Shown one piece after another: positions 27,009 to 35,653 of a stretch of DNA of 64,000 nt (its first letter is position 1; the number at the start of each line of letters is the position of its first letter). The stretch covers positions 868,001-932,000 of the forward strand of contig NZ_LT906455.1 in NCBI RefSeq assembly GCF_900187115.1, written 5' to 3'. Below the pieces are notes generated by a model, which saw only the letters and a list, made by a program, of their open reading frames with translations, was not told the origin of the DNA and searched no databases. The position numbers and the translations under genes are program-made. The DNA is from Aliarcobacter butzleri (lineage in GTDB: Bacteria; Campylobacterota; Campylobacteria; Campylobacterales; Arcobacteraceae).

Positions 27009-27340
27009 TCAAACCAATGTTGTGGATATTCATCAGGAAGTAATTCTTGATAACAATAGTTTTCATTTAGACTTTTATAATATTTGAGTAACTCTTCAAA
27101 AGTTTTTTCTTGAAATATATTGTTATTTAGCCTTTCTTCCCATCTTTTTAGTTTTCTTTCTAAATTTTTTATAGGATTACCTTTTGTATTATTTTCATCA
27201 CAAATAGTATTATTTTTAATATAGTATTTAGCAAATCCATAAAATGAATTTCTATCAAGCTTTTTTGAAGTTTTTATTTCATTTCTAAATTTCTCAAACA
27301 AGTTTATAAATTTTACAGAAATTTCAGATTTTGTCCTCAT
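27005..27340 (-). CDS. Hypothetical protein, 111 residues
   Basis: The ATG at 27340 has GGAG six bases upstream; a TTG further upstream overlaps that site and is less likely. The sequence is charged and helical (EKFRNEIKTSKKLDR, NLERKLKRWEERLNNN) with aromatic residues at the C-terminus (DEYPQHWFD). No signal or membrane segment and no known family. It overlaps the end of the convergent zinc-ribbon gene by four bases. Confidence 0.5.
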   Translation of the reverse strand: MRTKSEISVKFINLFEKFRNEIKTSKKLDRNSFYGFAKYYIKNNTICDENNTKGNPIKNLERKLKRWEERLNNNIFQEKTFEELLKYYKSLNENYCYQELLPDEYPQHWFD

Positions 27341-27417
27341 TTTTGTCTCCAAATCATATGTAATAATTATTTTACTGATAGATTAAATACTATCAGAATT
27401 CATTTTAGGAGAAGATT

Positions 27418-27558
27418 ATGTCAAACAATAATCATAAAGCAAATCAAGCTAATTCAAACAAAGGTACAAGTGGTACAAATAGTGCTAATGCAAAAGTGAA
27501 TGGAAATAGAGGTGCTCAAATGAACTCTAACAACACTAAAGGTTCAAAAGGTAAATAA
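27418..27558 (+). CDS. 46-residue Asn/Gly/Ser/Lys-rich disordered small protein
   Basis: An ATG at 27418 follows a TAGGAGAAGATT ribosome site and gives 46 codons ending at the TAA at 27556-27558. The product starts MSNNNHKANQANSNKGTSG and ends NTKGSKGK; it contains almost no hydrophobic residues and should be unstructured. The stop overlaps the ATG of the HicA-like gene (TAATG), so the two are translationally coupled. I do not recognise a family with confidence; it is far too short to be a HicB antitoxin. Confidence 0.55.
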   Translation: MSNNNHKANQANSNKGTSGTNSANAKVNGNRGAQMNSNNTKGSKGK

Positions 27559-27785
27559 TGGCTTCTTTATCTAATATAACAGGTAAAGAGTTGATAAAGT
27601 TTGTCAAATCTATAGGGTATAGATTTGACAGGCAAAAAGGAAATCATAGAATTTTTGTTCATGAAGAAAAGAAAACCCTTACAATTCCTGTATATAAAAA
27701 GAAAATAGTTAAAATTGGTTTATTAGGTGGAATATTAAGAGATATTGGTATTTCAAAAAATGAGTTTATAGATTTAATCATGTAA
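27558..27785 (+). CDS. hicA: HicA/YcfA-type mRNA interferase-like toxin
   Basis: 75 residues with the dsRNA-binding-like HicA fold: GKELIKFVKSIGYRFDRQKG, then NHRIFVH with the catalytic-type histidine near residue 31, LTIPVYKKKIVKIG and LRDIGISKNEFI. HicA toxins cleave mRNA and are normally followed by hicB. Here no HicB-like gene follows; the next gene is on the other strand after a hairpin. It is therefore either an orphan or controlled by an unusual partner, possibly the coupled 46-residue protein. Confidence 0.8.
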   Translation: MASLSNITGKELIKFVKSIGYRFDRQKGNHRIFVHEEKKTLTIPVYKKKIVKIGLLGGILRDIGISKNEFIDLIM

Positions 27786-27847
27786 GTTAGAATAAAATTA
27801 AAATCTCAAGAGAACGTAATTTTATATAAGAATATAAATAATGCAAA

Positions 27848-27875
27848 ATACTTCTAATTATCAAATTAGAAGTAT
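27848..27875. terminator. Hairpin after the hicA-like gene
   Basis: A perfect 12-bp inverted repeat (ATACTTCTAATT and complement) with a four-base loop lies between convergent genes. A-rich sequence on the left and T-rich sequence soon after on the right allow use in both directions. Confidence 0.6.
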
Positions 27876-27879
27876 GAAA

Positions 27880-28701
27880 TTAAATTTTATTTAACAGTTT
27901 ATCAAGTAAAGAGGTACTTAGAACTCTTTTGAAGAAACCTAAAATATGAGTAGCTTTTGTTACATAATATCTTGGTTTTGGTTTTTTACTATTCATTATC
28001 TTTAAAACTACATTTGCTACACTTGAAGCTGGAAGGTTAAAAGGTGCTTTGTCTTCTTTTGATTCAAGTCTTTTTTTAAGTTCTAAATTATAAGTTTCTT
28101 CCCAAAAACTTCCTTTCATTTTTATATTTTTATTAAAATTTTTTAGAGCATTTTCTCTAAAGTTTGAAGTAACAGGACCTGTGTTTATAGTACTTATAAA
28201 AATATTTGAACCCATAACTTCTTGTCTTAAAGTGTCATTTATTCCTTCAATAGCATATTTACTAGCATTATAAGCACCTCGAAATTTTAAAGCAATAATT
28301 CCTAAAACAGAGCTATGTTGTATAATTTTTCCATAACCTTGAGTTCTAAATATTTTCATAGCTTGAATAGTTACTTCATGAAGTCCAAAAAAGTTTGTAT
28401 TAAACTGTTTTTTTAAAGTTTTTACACTCAAATCTTCAACAGCTCCTGGTTGTCCAAAACCAGCATTATTAAAAACACAATCAAGTTTTAAATCATTTTC
28501 TAAAATAGTTTTAAGTGCAAATTCTATCTCTTTTTTATTTCTAACATCAATTTTAAAAGTAATAAATCCTAAATCTTTTAACATTTGTATATCTTTGTCT
28601 TTTCTTGCACTTGCATAAACTTTTATTCCATTGTTTTTTAAAATAAGCGCAGTTTCAAGTCCAATTCCACTTGAACAACCCGTAATTAGTATATTTTGCA
28701 T
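27880..28701 (-). CDS. Short-chain dehydrogenase/reductase (SDR)
   Basis: 273 residues from the ATG at 28701, which begins just before the Rossmann motif ITGCSSGIGLETA; a longer in-frame extension upstream adds only non-conserved sequence, and GGAT precedes the chosen start. The NNAGFG motif, catalytic Ser in QHSSVLG and YNASK (YxxxK) are intact. A classical SDR with unknown substrate; the C-terminal Lys-rich region resembles retinol-dehydrogenase-like or sterol-like SDRs. Divergent from the DUF2400 gene. Confidence 0.82.
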   Translation of the reverse strand: MQNILITGCSSGIGLETALILKNNGIKVYASARKDKDIQMLKDLGFITFKIDVRNKKEIEFALKTILENDLKLDCVFNNAGFGQPGAVEDLSVKTLKKQFNTNFFGLHEVTIQAMKIFRTQGYGKIIQHSSVLGIIALKFRGAYNASKYAIEGINDTLRQEVMGSNIFISTINTGPVTSNFRENALKNFNKNIKMKGSFWEETYNLELKKRLESKEDKAPFNLPASSVANVVLKIMNSKKPKPRYYVTKATHILGFFKRVLSTSLLDKLLNKI

Positions 28702-28772
28702 ATTTTTAATCCATATTTTTTTTTGAAATGGTATTATAACCAAATATATTTTTGATAAATTTTAGGGATTTT

Positions 28773-29555
28773 ATGACAAAAAAAGATAAAGAGATAAAAG
28801 AGCTTTTAGATATAGAAGTAAATAGTAGAAATAGTAGCCTTGAAATAAGTTATGATAAACCAGACCCACTTTTGGTTGCAAGAAGATACGATGATGAGTT
28901 TATCATACTTTTATGTGCTTTGTTTGCTTATGGAAATGCAAAGTTGATAGTTAAATTTTTGGATAGTTTGGACTTTTCACTTTTAAATGAAAGTGAAGAG
29001 AAAATAGAAAAAGAACTTAAAAATCACTATTATAGATTTCAAAATAGTGCTGATGTAATAGCTATATTTAAAACTTTTAGACGAATGAAACAAGAAAATA
29101 GTTTACAAAACTTATTTTATGAATCTTACAAAAAAGAGAACTCAATTTTAGAAGGTATTGATACTTTAATCCAAAAGATTTTTAAAGTAGCAAATCATAA
29201 CTCACAAGGTTTTACTTTTTTAGTTTCAAGTCCACTAAAAAGAGATAAACAAGGAATTATAAAAGAGAATGGAAATGCTCCATATAAAAGATGGAATATG
29301 TATCTTAGATGGATGATAAGAGATGATAATCTTGATTTAGGACTTTGGAAAAATATAGATAAAAAAGATTTGATACTTCCTCTTGATACTCACACTTTTA
29401 AAGTGAGTCAAAAACTTGGATTATTGACACGAAAAAACTATGATTTAAAATCAGCCTTGATGATAACTGATAAACTAAAAGAGTTTGATAAGCTTGACCC
29501 TATAAAATATGATTTTAGTTTATATAGAATAGGGCAGGAGAAAATTGTATTATAA
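28773..29555 (+). CDS. DUF2400/TIGR02757 family protein
   Basis: 260 residues from the ATG at 28773, preceded by AGGGA; an in-frame TTG at 28752 is the alternative. Conserved stretches are DPLLVARRYDDEFI, LLCALFAYGNAKLI, PYKRWNMYLRWMIRDD and the C-terminal LPLDTHTFKVSQ...YDFSLYRIGQ. The helical repeats and DTHxxR-like motif recall the helix-hairpin-helix DNA glycosylase fold, but no activity is established for the family. Confidence 0.8.
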   Translation: MTKKDKEIKELLDIEVNSRNSSLEISYDKPDPLLVARRYDDEFIILLCALFAYGNAKLIVKFLDSLDFSLLNESEEKIEKELKNHYYRFQNSADVIAIFKTFRRMKQENSLQNLFYESYKKENSILEGIDTLIQKIFKVANHNSQGFTFLVSSPLKRDKQGIIKENGNAPYKRWNMYLRWMIRDDNLDLGLWKNIDKKDLILPLDTHTFKVSQKLGLLTRKNYDLKSALMITDKLKEFDKLDPIKYDFSLYRIGQEKIVL

Positions 29556-29566
29556 AAAATATTTGT

Positions 29567-30889
29567 ATGGAAAATAAAATGAAAAAAAGATTTTATAGAA
29601 TTAGAAACCTTGATAGTTTATTAGACAAATATAAAGAATTAGAAAATCAAGAAATATTTTTTCAATCAACAGATAAACTAAATGACCCAATGGAAGGGTT
29701 TATGGATTTTATTTTTAAAGGTGATGAAGTTGTTTGGAAGAATTTAATTATTCATTTTATATTTTGTTTTAGTAAAGTTAATTTGATTTACCAAGTAATT
29801 GGAGAAAAAATTAAACTTGATAATAAAATTATTCCTATATTTGAAAAAATTGATTTACAAAAAAAACAATATTATTTTGATTTATTAGGTGATAGTAACA
29901 AAAATAAATTTTATGAATTTATAAACAAAGATAGTATTTCAAGAAGTGAATTAGAAAGTTTTTTAAAAGATATAAATCTTAGTTTTATTGGAGATATTTC
30001 ATTCTTAGAAAGTAAAATTTTTGAAAATGATAATTTACAAAATCTTCAATTCCTTTTAAATTTTTATTCTCATTATTTAGAAGTTATAGAACAATTTACT
30101 TATCCTAAATATTATATAGCTAGTTTTTTAAAAGAATCTTACAATTCATCTGTTTGGGGACATTATGGACAAGGTCATAGCGGAGTTTGTTTGATTTTTG
30201 AAACAAATAATGAAGGAGAAATACCATTTTTAAATGTTTACACAGGATTAAAGTTAAAAGAAGTAAATTATAATGGTAATTTCGAAGAAATAAATTTTTT
30301 TGAGTCATTGGGAAAAATACCCCAACCATTGGTAGAAAGTTTTTATATAGATGAGAATAAAAATAAAAGTATTTTATTTGATAAAGTTTTAAATAATCAA
30401 GAAGAATGGAGAAAACTTTTTTGGGATAAATATGAAAAGAATAAATTGACAAAAACTAAAGATTGGACGTATGAAAAAGAGTATAGAATAGTTTTAAATA
30501 GATTGATGGATTATGAAATTAAAGAAGAAGATAGAAAACTAAAATATGACTTTAATTGTTTAAAAGGTGTAATTTTTGGTATAAAAACTCCTCAAAATAA
30601 AAAAGATGAGATAATAGAGATTATAATAAATAAATGTCATGAAAATAATATTTTAGATTTTGAGTTTTATCAAGCTTTTTATTGTAAAGAATCAAAAAAT
30701 ATACAGCATAAAAAATTGGATGTAAATATCATAAATGATTTAATAAAAAAAGCTAAACAAAATAAATTAGATTTAAATATAGAATTTTTAACTTTAAATA
30801 AACGAAAAGAAGAGATAGATAATGAAAATGGAGAAGTGGAAAAACGAATAAGTAAATTGGAGGAAATAAATAATATTAAGAATACATAA
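29567..30889 (+). CDS. DUF2971-type hypothetical protein
   Basis: 440 residues. The N-terminal YRIRNLDSLLDKYKELENQE with FQSTDKLNDPMEG, the central WGHYGQGHSGVCLIFE and the later YEKEYRIV segments are the hallmarks of DUF2971. The C-terminal ~100 residues are Lys/Glu-rich and probably coiled. Start is ATG 29567; an ATG at 29579 with GGAAAA upstream is an alternative. Family function is unknown, and its members are often in variable genome regions, as here. Confidence 0.7.
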   Translation: MENKMKKRFYRIRNLDSLLDKYKELENQEIFFQSTDKLNDPMEGFMDFIFKGDEVVWKNLIIHFIFCFSKVNLIYQVIGEKIKLDNKIIPIFEKIDLQKKQYYFDLLGDSNKNKFYEFINKDSISRSELESFLKDINLSFIGDISFLESKIFENDNLQNLQFLLNFYSHYLEVIEQFTYPKYYIASFLKESYNSSVWGHYGQGHSGVCLIFETNNEGEIPFLNVYTGLKLKEVNYNGNFEEINFFESLGKIPQPLVESFYIDENKNKSILFDKVLNNQEEWRKLFWDKYEKNKLTKTKDWTYEKEYRIVLNRLMDYEIKEEDRKLKYDFNCLKGVIFGIKTPQNKKDEIIEIIINKCHENNILDFEFYQAFYCKESKNIQHKKLDVNIINDLIKKAKQNKLDLNIEFLTLNKRKEEIDNENGEVEKRISKLEEINNIKNT

Positions 30890-30984
30890 ACAATAGAAAT
30901 ATATTTTTGATATCATATTGTTATATTCGTGTTACATACAAATGTTATAGTCTTTTTAAGATAAATAGTAGGAGGAAATTATTT

Positions 30985-31983
30985 ATGAAAAAGATTGTAA
31001 CTGTTGCATTATTTGGTGCATTAGCTGTAAGTTCATTATTTGCAGATGAAGTTGTTAAATTTGATAAAAATCTTATCAAAGAAAGAAACAACATTGGATA
31101 CAAATACGAAGGACCAAAAATAGAGTGGAAAGCTCCAGATGAGAGTACTATTCCAAATAATCAATTTGGTGATTTAATCAAATATGGAAAAGAGTTAGTA
31201 ACTCATACGTACAAATACATAGGACCTGAAGTCGAAGATAAAAAGATGAGATTTGCTGGAAATAATCTTTCATGTCAAAGCTGTCATTTAGATGCTGGGA
31301 CAAAAGCTTACTCAGCTGGGTTTATTGGAGTATTTGCAAACTTTCCACAATATAGACCAAGAGAAAATACTATTGGAACTTTAGCAGATAGAATAAATGG
31401 TTGTATGGAAAGAAGTATGAACGGAAAAGCTCTTCCACTTGGTAGCAAAGAGATGAAAGCTTTTGAAGCTTATATGTATTGGTTAAGTCAAGGTATTCCA
31501 ATAGGTGCTAAAGTAGAAGGTTCAAGTTTAGCTGAAGTTAATAGAAAAATGATACAAACAACTAAAGCCGATACAGATAAAGGAAAAGTTGTGTATGATA
31601 CACAATGTGCAGCTTGTCATGGTGCAAACGGTGAAGGTGTTAAAAATGAAGGTAAGGCAAATGGATATATGTATCCGCCACTTTGGGGAAAAGATAGCTA
31701 TAACAAAGGTGCTGGAATGTACAGAACTTTAAAAGCTATGGATTTTATTAAAGCAAATATGCCTTTAGGTGCAACACATGAAAATCCTATTTTAACAGAT
31801 GAAGAAGCTTATAACGTTGCAGCTTTTATGAATATGAATGAGCATAAAAGACCAGAAAAAGCAAATAGAGAAAAAGATTTTCCAGATGCATCTGTAAAAG
31901 CTCCTGATACATATATTGAAGGAAAAGATCCTATTGAAAAACAAGTTGGACCATTTGGACAGTTTATTAAAACTAACAAATAA
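30985..31983 (+). CDS. tsdA: TsdA-type di-haem thiosulfate dehydrogenase/tetrathionate reductase
   Basis: 332 residues from the ATG at 30985, which has GGAGG nine bases upstream. Signal peptide about 1-20. Haem motifs: CQSCH near residue 97 and CAACH near 208. The segment RINGCMERSMNG places a cysteine near residue 139, the distal Cys ligand that gives the active-site haem of TsdA its His/Cys coordination. The enzyme interconverts thiosulfate and tetrathionate in the periplasm; the Campylobacter jejuni homologue favours tetrathionate reduction. Downstream lies a sensor gene set. Confidence 0.88.
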   Translation: MKKIVTVALFGALAVSSLFADEVVKFDKNLIKERNNIGYKYEGPKIEWKAPDESTIPNNQFGDLIKYGKELVTHTYKYIGPEVEDKKMRFAGNNLSCQSCHLDAGTKAYSAGFIGVFANFPQYRPRENTIGTLADRINGCMERSMNGKALPLGSKEMKAFEAYMYWLSQGIPIGAKVEGSSLAEVNRKMIQTTKADTDKGKVVYDTQCAACHGANGEGVKNEGKANGYMYPPLWGKDSYNKGAGMYRTLKAMDFIKANMPLGATHENPILTDEEAYNVAAFMNMNEHKRPEKANREKDFPDASVKAPDTYIEGKDPIEKQVGPFGQFIKTNK

Positions 31984-31987
31984 AGTA

Positions 31988-32008
31988 GGAGTATCTTTAT
32001 GATACTCC
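31988..32008 (+). promoter_or_regulatory. Hairpin sequestering the ribosome site and start of the Cache gene
   Basis: An 8-bp inverted repeat GGAGTATC...GATACTCC with a 5-base loop. The left arm contains the AGGAG ribosome site of the next gene, and its ATG (31999-32001) lies across the loop and right arm. A short T-rich stretch follows. It can act as a leaky terminator after tsdA, as a translation brake for the sensor gene, or both. Confidence 0.55.
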
Positions 32009-32943
32009 CTTTTATAAAAACTTACAAAAAGATATTTATTCTATTCATTATTATAATAACTATTATTTTATATTTTTTATATAAATATAACAATATTTTA
32101 GACAAAAAGTATCTTGATATTTTTGTATCAAATCAAGTGCAAATTGTACAAAATGAGTTAGAAAATCAGAAAAATCAAGCTTTATCTTTAGCTTTAATGT
32201 TCTCAAAAAATCAAGATATTATCAAAAATTTAGAAGAGAATAACCATATAGAGCTAAAAAAAGAGCTTTTAAAACTTTTGAATATTATAAAAACATATAC
32301 AAAAAATAGTATTGATATACAAATTCATACAAAAGATTTAGAAGTTTTTACAAGAAGTTGGGAAGATAAAGATTTTGGCTTAAAACTTCAAAGTTTTAGA
32401 GAAGGGCTTGTAAAAGTAAAAAATACAAATAAACCTTATGTTTCAAGTGAGTTAGGAAAAAGATTTAATATTAAAGCTATCGCACCAGTTTTTAATAGTG
32501 AAAACTCTTTTATCGGTTCTATTGAAGTAATAGTTGATTTTAACCCACTTGTAAGTAGGTTAAAAGTTTTGGGAATTGACTCCATAGTTTTACTTGAGAA
32601 AAACTATTTGAATATAGCAACATACCATAAAAATAGTATGGAGTTAGAAAATCATGTGATTTTAGAAAATAGTTTTAGTAAAAATTTATTTGATATTTTA
32701 TTAAAAAATCCAAACTATCTTAAAAAAGAGAGTTTTTATTATGAAACAAAAGATAGAGTATTTACTCAACTTCCTTTAGGAAGATTTGAAAATGGTAGTG
32801 TTGGAATTTTACTTATCTGTTTTGACAAAAATATAAATAATTTTAGATATTTACCAAATTATGACTATTTTGGACAGATAAATATCAAAAGCGAAAAGAG
32901 AGATGACAAAGATATTTCAAAAAAAGAGATAATAATTAGATGA
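31999..32943 (+). CDS. Membrane-anchored periplasmic Cache-domain sensor without output domain
   Basis: 314 residues. One helix at about 11-30 and then an extracytoplasmic domain to the end; there is no second helix, HAMP, kinase or methyl-accepting region. The core (FTRSWEDKDFG...GLVKVKNTNKPYVSSE...NIKAIAPVF...FIGSIEVIVDF) is the pattern of single Cache ligand-binding domains. Its 3' end overlaps the regulator gene start by four bases. It presumably binds a small molecule and passes the signal to the nearby kinase in the periplasm; this is inferred. Confidence 0.7.
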   Translation: MILPFIKTYKKIFILFIIIITIILYFLYKYNNILDKKYLDIFVSNQVQIVQNELENQKNQALSLALMFSKNQDIIKNLEENNHIELKKELLKLLNIIKTYTKNSIDIQIHTKDLEVFTRSWEDKDFGLKLQSFREGLVKVKNTNKPYVSSELGKRFNIKAIAPVFNSENSFIGSIEVIVDFNPLVSRLKVLGIDSIVLLEKNYLNIATYHKNSMELENHVILENSFSKNLFDILLKNPNYLKKESFYYETKDRVFTQLPLGRFENGSVGILLICFDKNINNFRYLPNYDYFGQINIKSEKRDDKDISKKEIIIR

Positions 32944-33602
32944 TAAAGATATTGTTACTGGAAGATGACTATTTATATAAAATTTCTATAAAAGAGTTTT
33001 TAGAGGAGTTAGATTTTATAGTTGATGACTTTGATAATGGTGAAGATGCCTTAAATGCAATCTTTGATAAAAAATATGATTTACTTTTACTTGATATTAG
33101 AGTCCCTAAAATGGATGGTTTTGAACTTGTAAAATATGTTAGAGAGGCTTTTATTGATACTCCAATTATTATTTTAACTTCACTTACAGATATAAAGAAT
33201 TTAAGTAAAGGATATGAGTTAGGGTGTAATGATTATATAAGAAAGCCATTTGATATGATAGAGTTAAAACATAGAATAGAGCAACAAATAAAGAATTATT
33301 TTCAAACAAGTGATGATGCAATTGTGCTTGATTTTGGTTTTAAATATAGTATAAAAAAATCTCTTTTGTATAAGGATAATATTATTATAGAACTTAGTTC
33401 AAAAGAGCTTGAACTTGTAGCTTTTTTAGTACAAAATCGTGGTTTTTTTGTATCTATTGAGAGTTTACATGAAAATGTTTGGGAAAAGAAAGATATTTCG
33501 TATGCAGATATAAGAATGTGCATTAAGAGAGTTAGAGAAAAGACAAATAAAGATTTTATAAAGACTAAGAGATTTTTAGGATATAAGATTGATAAACAAT
33601 AA
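32940..33602 (+). CDS. OmpR/PhoB-type response regulator
   Basis: 220 residues. Receiver domain (1-120) with the acidic pair ED at 8-9, phospho-acceptor Asp 52 in LLDIRVPKMDG, Thr in LTSLTD and Lys in RKPFD. A winged-helix DNA-binding domain follows (about 130-220, with SSKELELVAFLVQNRG and the recognition helix YADIRMCIKRVREK). It is translationally coupled to the Cache gene upstream and to the kinase gene downstream (14-base overlap). Confidence 0.92.
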   Translation: MIKILLLEDDYLYKISIKEFLEELDFIVDDFDNGEDALNAIFDKKYDLLLLDIRVPKMDGFELVKYVREAFIDTPIIILTSLTDIKNLSKGYELGCNDYIRKPFDMIELKHRIEQQIKNYFQTSDDAIVLDFGFKYSIKKSLLYKDNIIIELSSKELELVAFLVQNRGFFVSIESLHENVWEKKDISYADIRMCIKRVREKTNKDFIKTKRFLGYKIDKQ

Positions 33603-34737
33603 ACTTGAGTTAAAATATGTTGTAATACAAGTTACAATTAGTCTTCTTATAGCTTTTATTCCTATATATTTTTATATAGATGCAACAATAAAAAATCAAA
33701 ATATAAAAGATAAACTTGATTTACAAAATTATGCAAATCAAGTTGTTTTAATAATAGAAAATTTCGAGAAACAAAACAAGGATATCTTTTATTATCCACG
33801 CTCAAATATATTTTTTTCTAGTATCTTTGATGAAAATAAAAAAGAAATTTTTCACTCAAATACTCCTTTAGAACTTTTTGATGAAGATTTCCAAACTTTT
33901 AATGATAAGTTTTGTTATAAAGAGTATCTGTCTTCAAATATTTTGAGTGCTTCTTTTCTGATTGTTTGTAAAAATATTGATTATAGTGAAGTTATTTATA
34001 ATGCTTTAATTCTTCTTTTAATAGTGAGTTTTTTCATCTTTTTACTCTCATTTTTTGTAATAAAACAAAGCATTGAACCATATAAAAAGTTAAATATCTA
34101 TTTAGATGAATTTTTAAAAGATGCAATGCATGAACTCAAAACTCCTATTGGAGTTGCAAGAATAAATATTGATATTCTATCAATACGGTTAAAAAACGAT
34201 AAAAATATTTTAAGAATAAAATCAGCACTAAAAAATATGACAGTTATTTATGAAGATTTAGAATATTATATGCAACAAAATGCTGTAAAAGATGAAAAAA
34301 GAGCTATAAATCTATCAATATTTTTAGAAAAACGAGTAGAGTTTTTCAATGACTTAGCTATTTCAAAAAATATTAGTTTTACTAAATTTATAGAAAAAAA
34401 TATCAAAATAAATTTCAATGAAATAGAACTTTATAGAATAATAGATAATAACCTTTCAAATGCTATAAAATACTCAAAAGAAAACTCTAATATAACTGTA
34501 ATTTTAGAAACTGTAAATGAAGATTTGAAGCTAACATTTAAAGATGAAGGTGTTGGTATAAAAGATACTTCTAGTATTTTTAAAAGATATTATAGAGGTG
34601 ATAAAATAACTGGTGGTTTTGGAATAGGGCTTAGTATTGTAAAAAATATTTGTGACAAAAATGATATAAAAATAGAAGTTATATCAAAGGTACAAGAAGG
34701 AACTACTTTTATTTATAGTTTTGGTAAAATCTTTTAG
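33589..34737 (+). CDS. Sensor histidine kinase
   Basis: 382 residues from a TTG start inside the regulator gene, with AGGA seven bases upstream and no in-frame ATG nearby. Two helices (about 10-28 and 140-160) enclose a ~110-residue periplasmic part. The H-box DAMHELKTPIGVARIN holds the phospho-acceptor His near 181; the N-box (NNLSNAIKYS), GVGI and FGIGLSIV boxes are intact. With the coupled regulator it forms a two-component pair, probably reporting on the Cache protein and tsdA. Confidence 0.9.
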   Translation: MINNKLELKYVVIQVTISLLIAFIPIYFYIDATIKNQNIKDKLDLQNYANQVVLIIENFEKQNKDIFYYPRSNIFFSSIFDENKKEIFHSNTPLELFDEDFQTFNDKFCYKEYLSSNILSASFLIVCKNIDYSEVIYNALILLLIVSFFIFLLSFFVIKQSIEPYKKLNIYLDEFLKDAMHELKTPIGVARINIDILSIRLKNDKNILRIKSALKNMTVIYEDLEYYMQQNAVKDEKRAINLSIFLEKRVEFFNDLAISKNISFTKFIEKNIKINFNEIELYRIIDNNLSNAIKYSKENSNITVILETVNEDLKLTFKDEGVGIKDTSSIFKRYYRGDKITGGFGIGLSIVKNICDKNDIKIEVISKVQEGTTFIYSFGKIF

Positions 34738-34794
34738 TTTTTCATTATATTATTCTGTATATAATGTTTGAACTTTAAAATATGGTTATGTGAA

Positions 34795-35640
34795 ATGATA
34801 AACTTTAGTGACAATGAACTTTTAGAATATCTAAATGATGATATTCCTTACTTGGATTTGACTACATATCTTCAAAATATAAATGATAAAAAAGCAAAAT
34901 TAGAGATTTTTACAAGAGAAGATATTATAGTATCTTGTAGTGAAGAAGCTTCAAGAATAGCAATACTTCAAAATTGTAAAATAGAATATCTTATCCCTTC
35001 AAAGCAAAAATTAAAAGCAGGAGATAAAATCTTAGCTTTTAGTGGAGATTATAATACTGTTCATAAAATTTGGAGAACAGTACAACTTTTACTTGAATAT
35101 AGTTGTAAAATAGCAACTTACACAAATAATATGAAAGAAAAAATAGAAAAAGTAAATAGTAGTTGTGAACTTTTAACAACTAGAAAAACTTATCCATTTT
35201 CTAAAAAATTTTGTATAAAATCTATTTTAGTAGGTCAAGCTTTCCCTCATAGATTAAATTTGAGTGAAACTATTTTATTTTTTGCTCATCATAGAATTGT
35301 TTATAAAAATGATGAAGAATTTTACAAAGAGTTAAAAGTATTTAAACAAAAAGCACCTGAGAAAAAAATAGTCGTGGAAGTTACTACTTTTGAAGATGCA
35401 AAAGCAGTTCTTGAAGCTAAAGCTGATGTTTTACAGCTTGATAAACTAGATATAGAAACTATAAAAAAAATTGTAGATTATAAAAATGAAAACTTTGCAG
35501 ATGTTAAACTTCTCGCAACAGGTGGTATAAATTTAAATAATGTAGAAGAGTATGCAAAAACTCAAGTAGATGCAATTGTAACGAGTTCTATGTATTCGTG
35601 TGGAATGGCAAATTTAGGAAGTAAAATTTCTTTGATATAA
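34795..35640 (+). CDS. modD: ModD-like molybdenum-locus phosphoribosyltransferase-fold protein
   Basis: 281 residues from ATG 34795, the usual family length; an upstream in-frame TTG (34768) adds nothing conserved. It resembles quinolinate phosphoribosyltransferase: TTRKTYPFSKKFCIKSIL and PHRLNLSETILFFAHH, then the ATGGINLNN phosphate loop. ModD proteins usually sit in molybdate-transport operons, yet no modABC is near. The reaction is not established for the family; NadC itself is distinguished by other substrate-site residues. Confidence 0.75.
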   Translation: MINFSDNELLEYLNDDIPYLDLTTYLQNINDKKAKLEIFTREDIIVSCSEEASRIAILQNCKIEYLIPSKQKLKAGDKILAFSGDYNTVHKIWRTVQLLLEYSCKIATYTNNMKEKIEKVNSSCELLTTRKTYPFSKKFCIKSILVGQAFPHRLNLSETILFFAHHRIVYKNDEEFYKELKVFKQKAPEKKIVVEVTTFEDAKAVLEAKADVLQLDKLDIETIKKIVDYKNENFADVKLLATGGINLNNVEEYAKTQVDAIVTSSMYSCGMANLGSKISLI

Positions 35641-35653
35641 GAAGGAATAGAAA

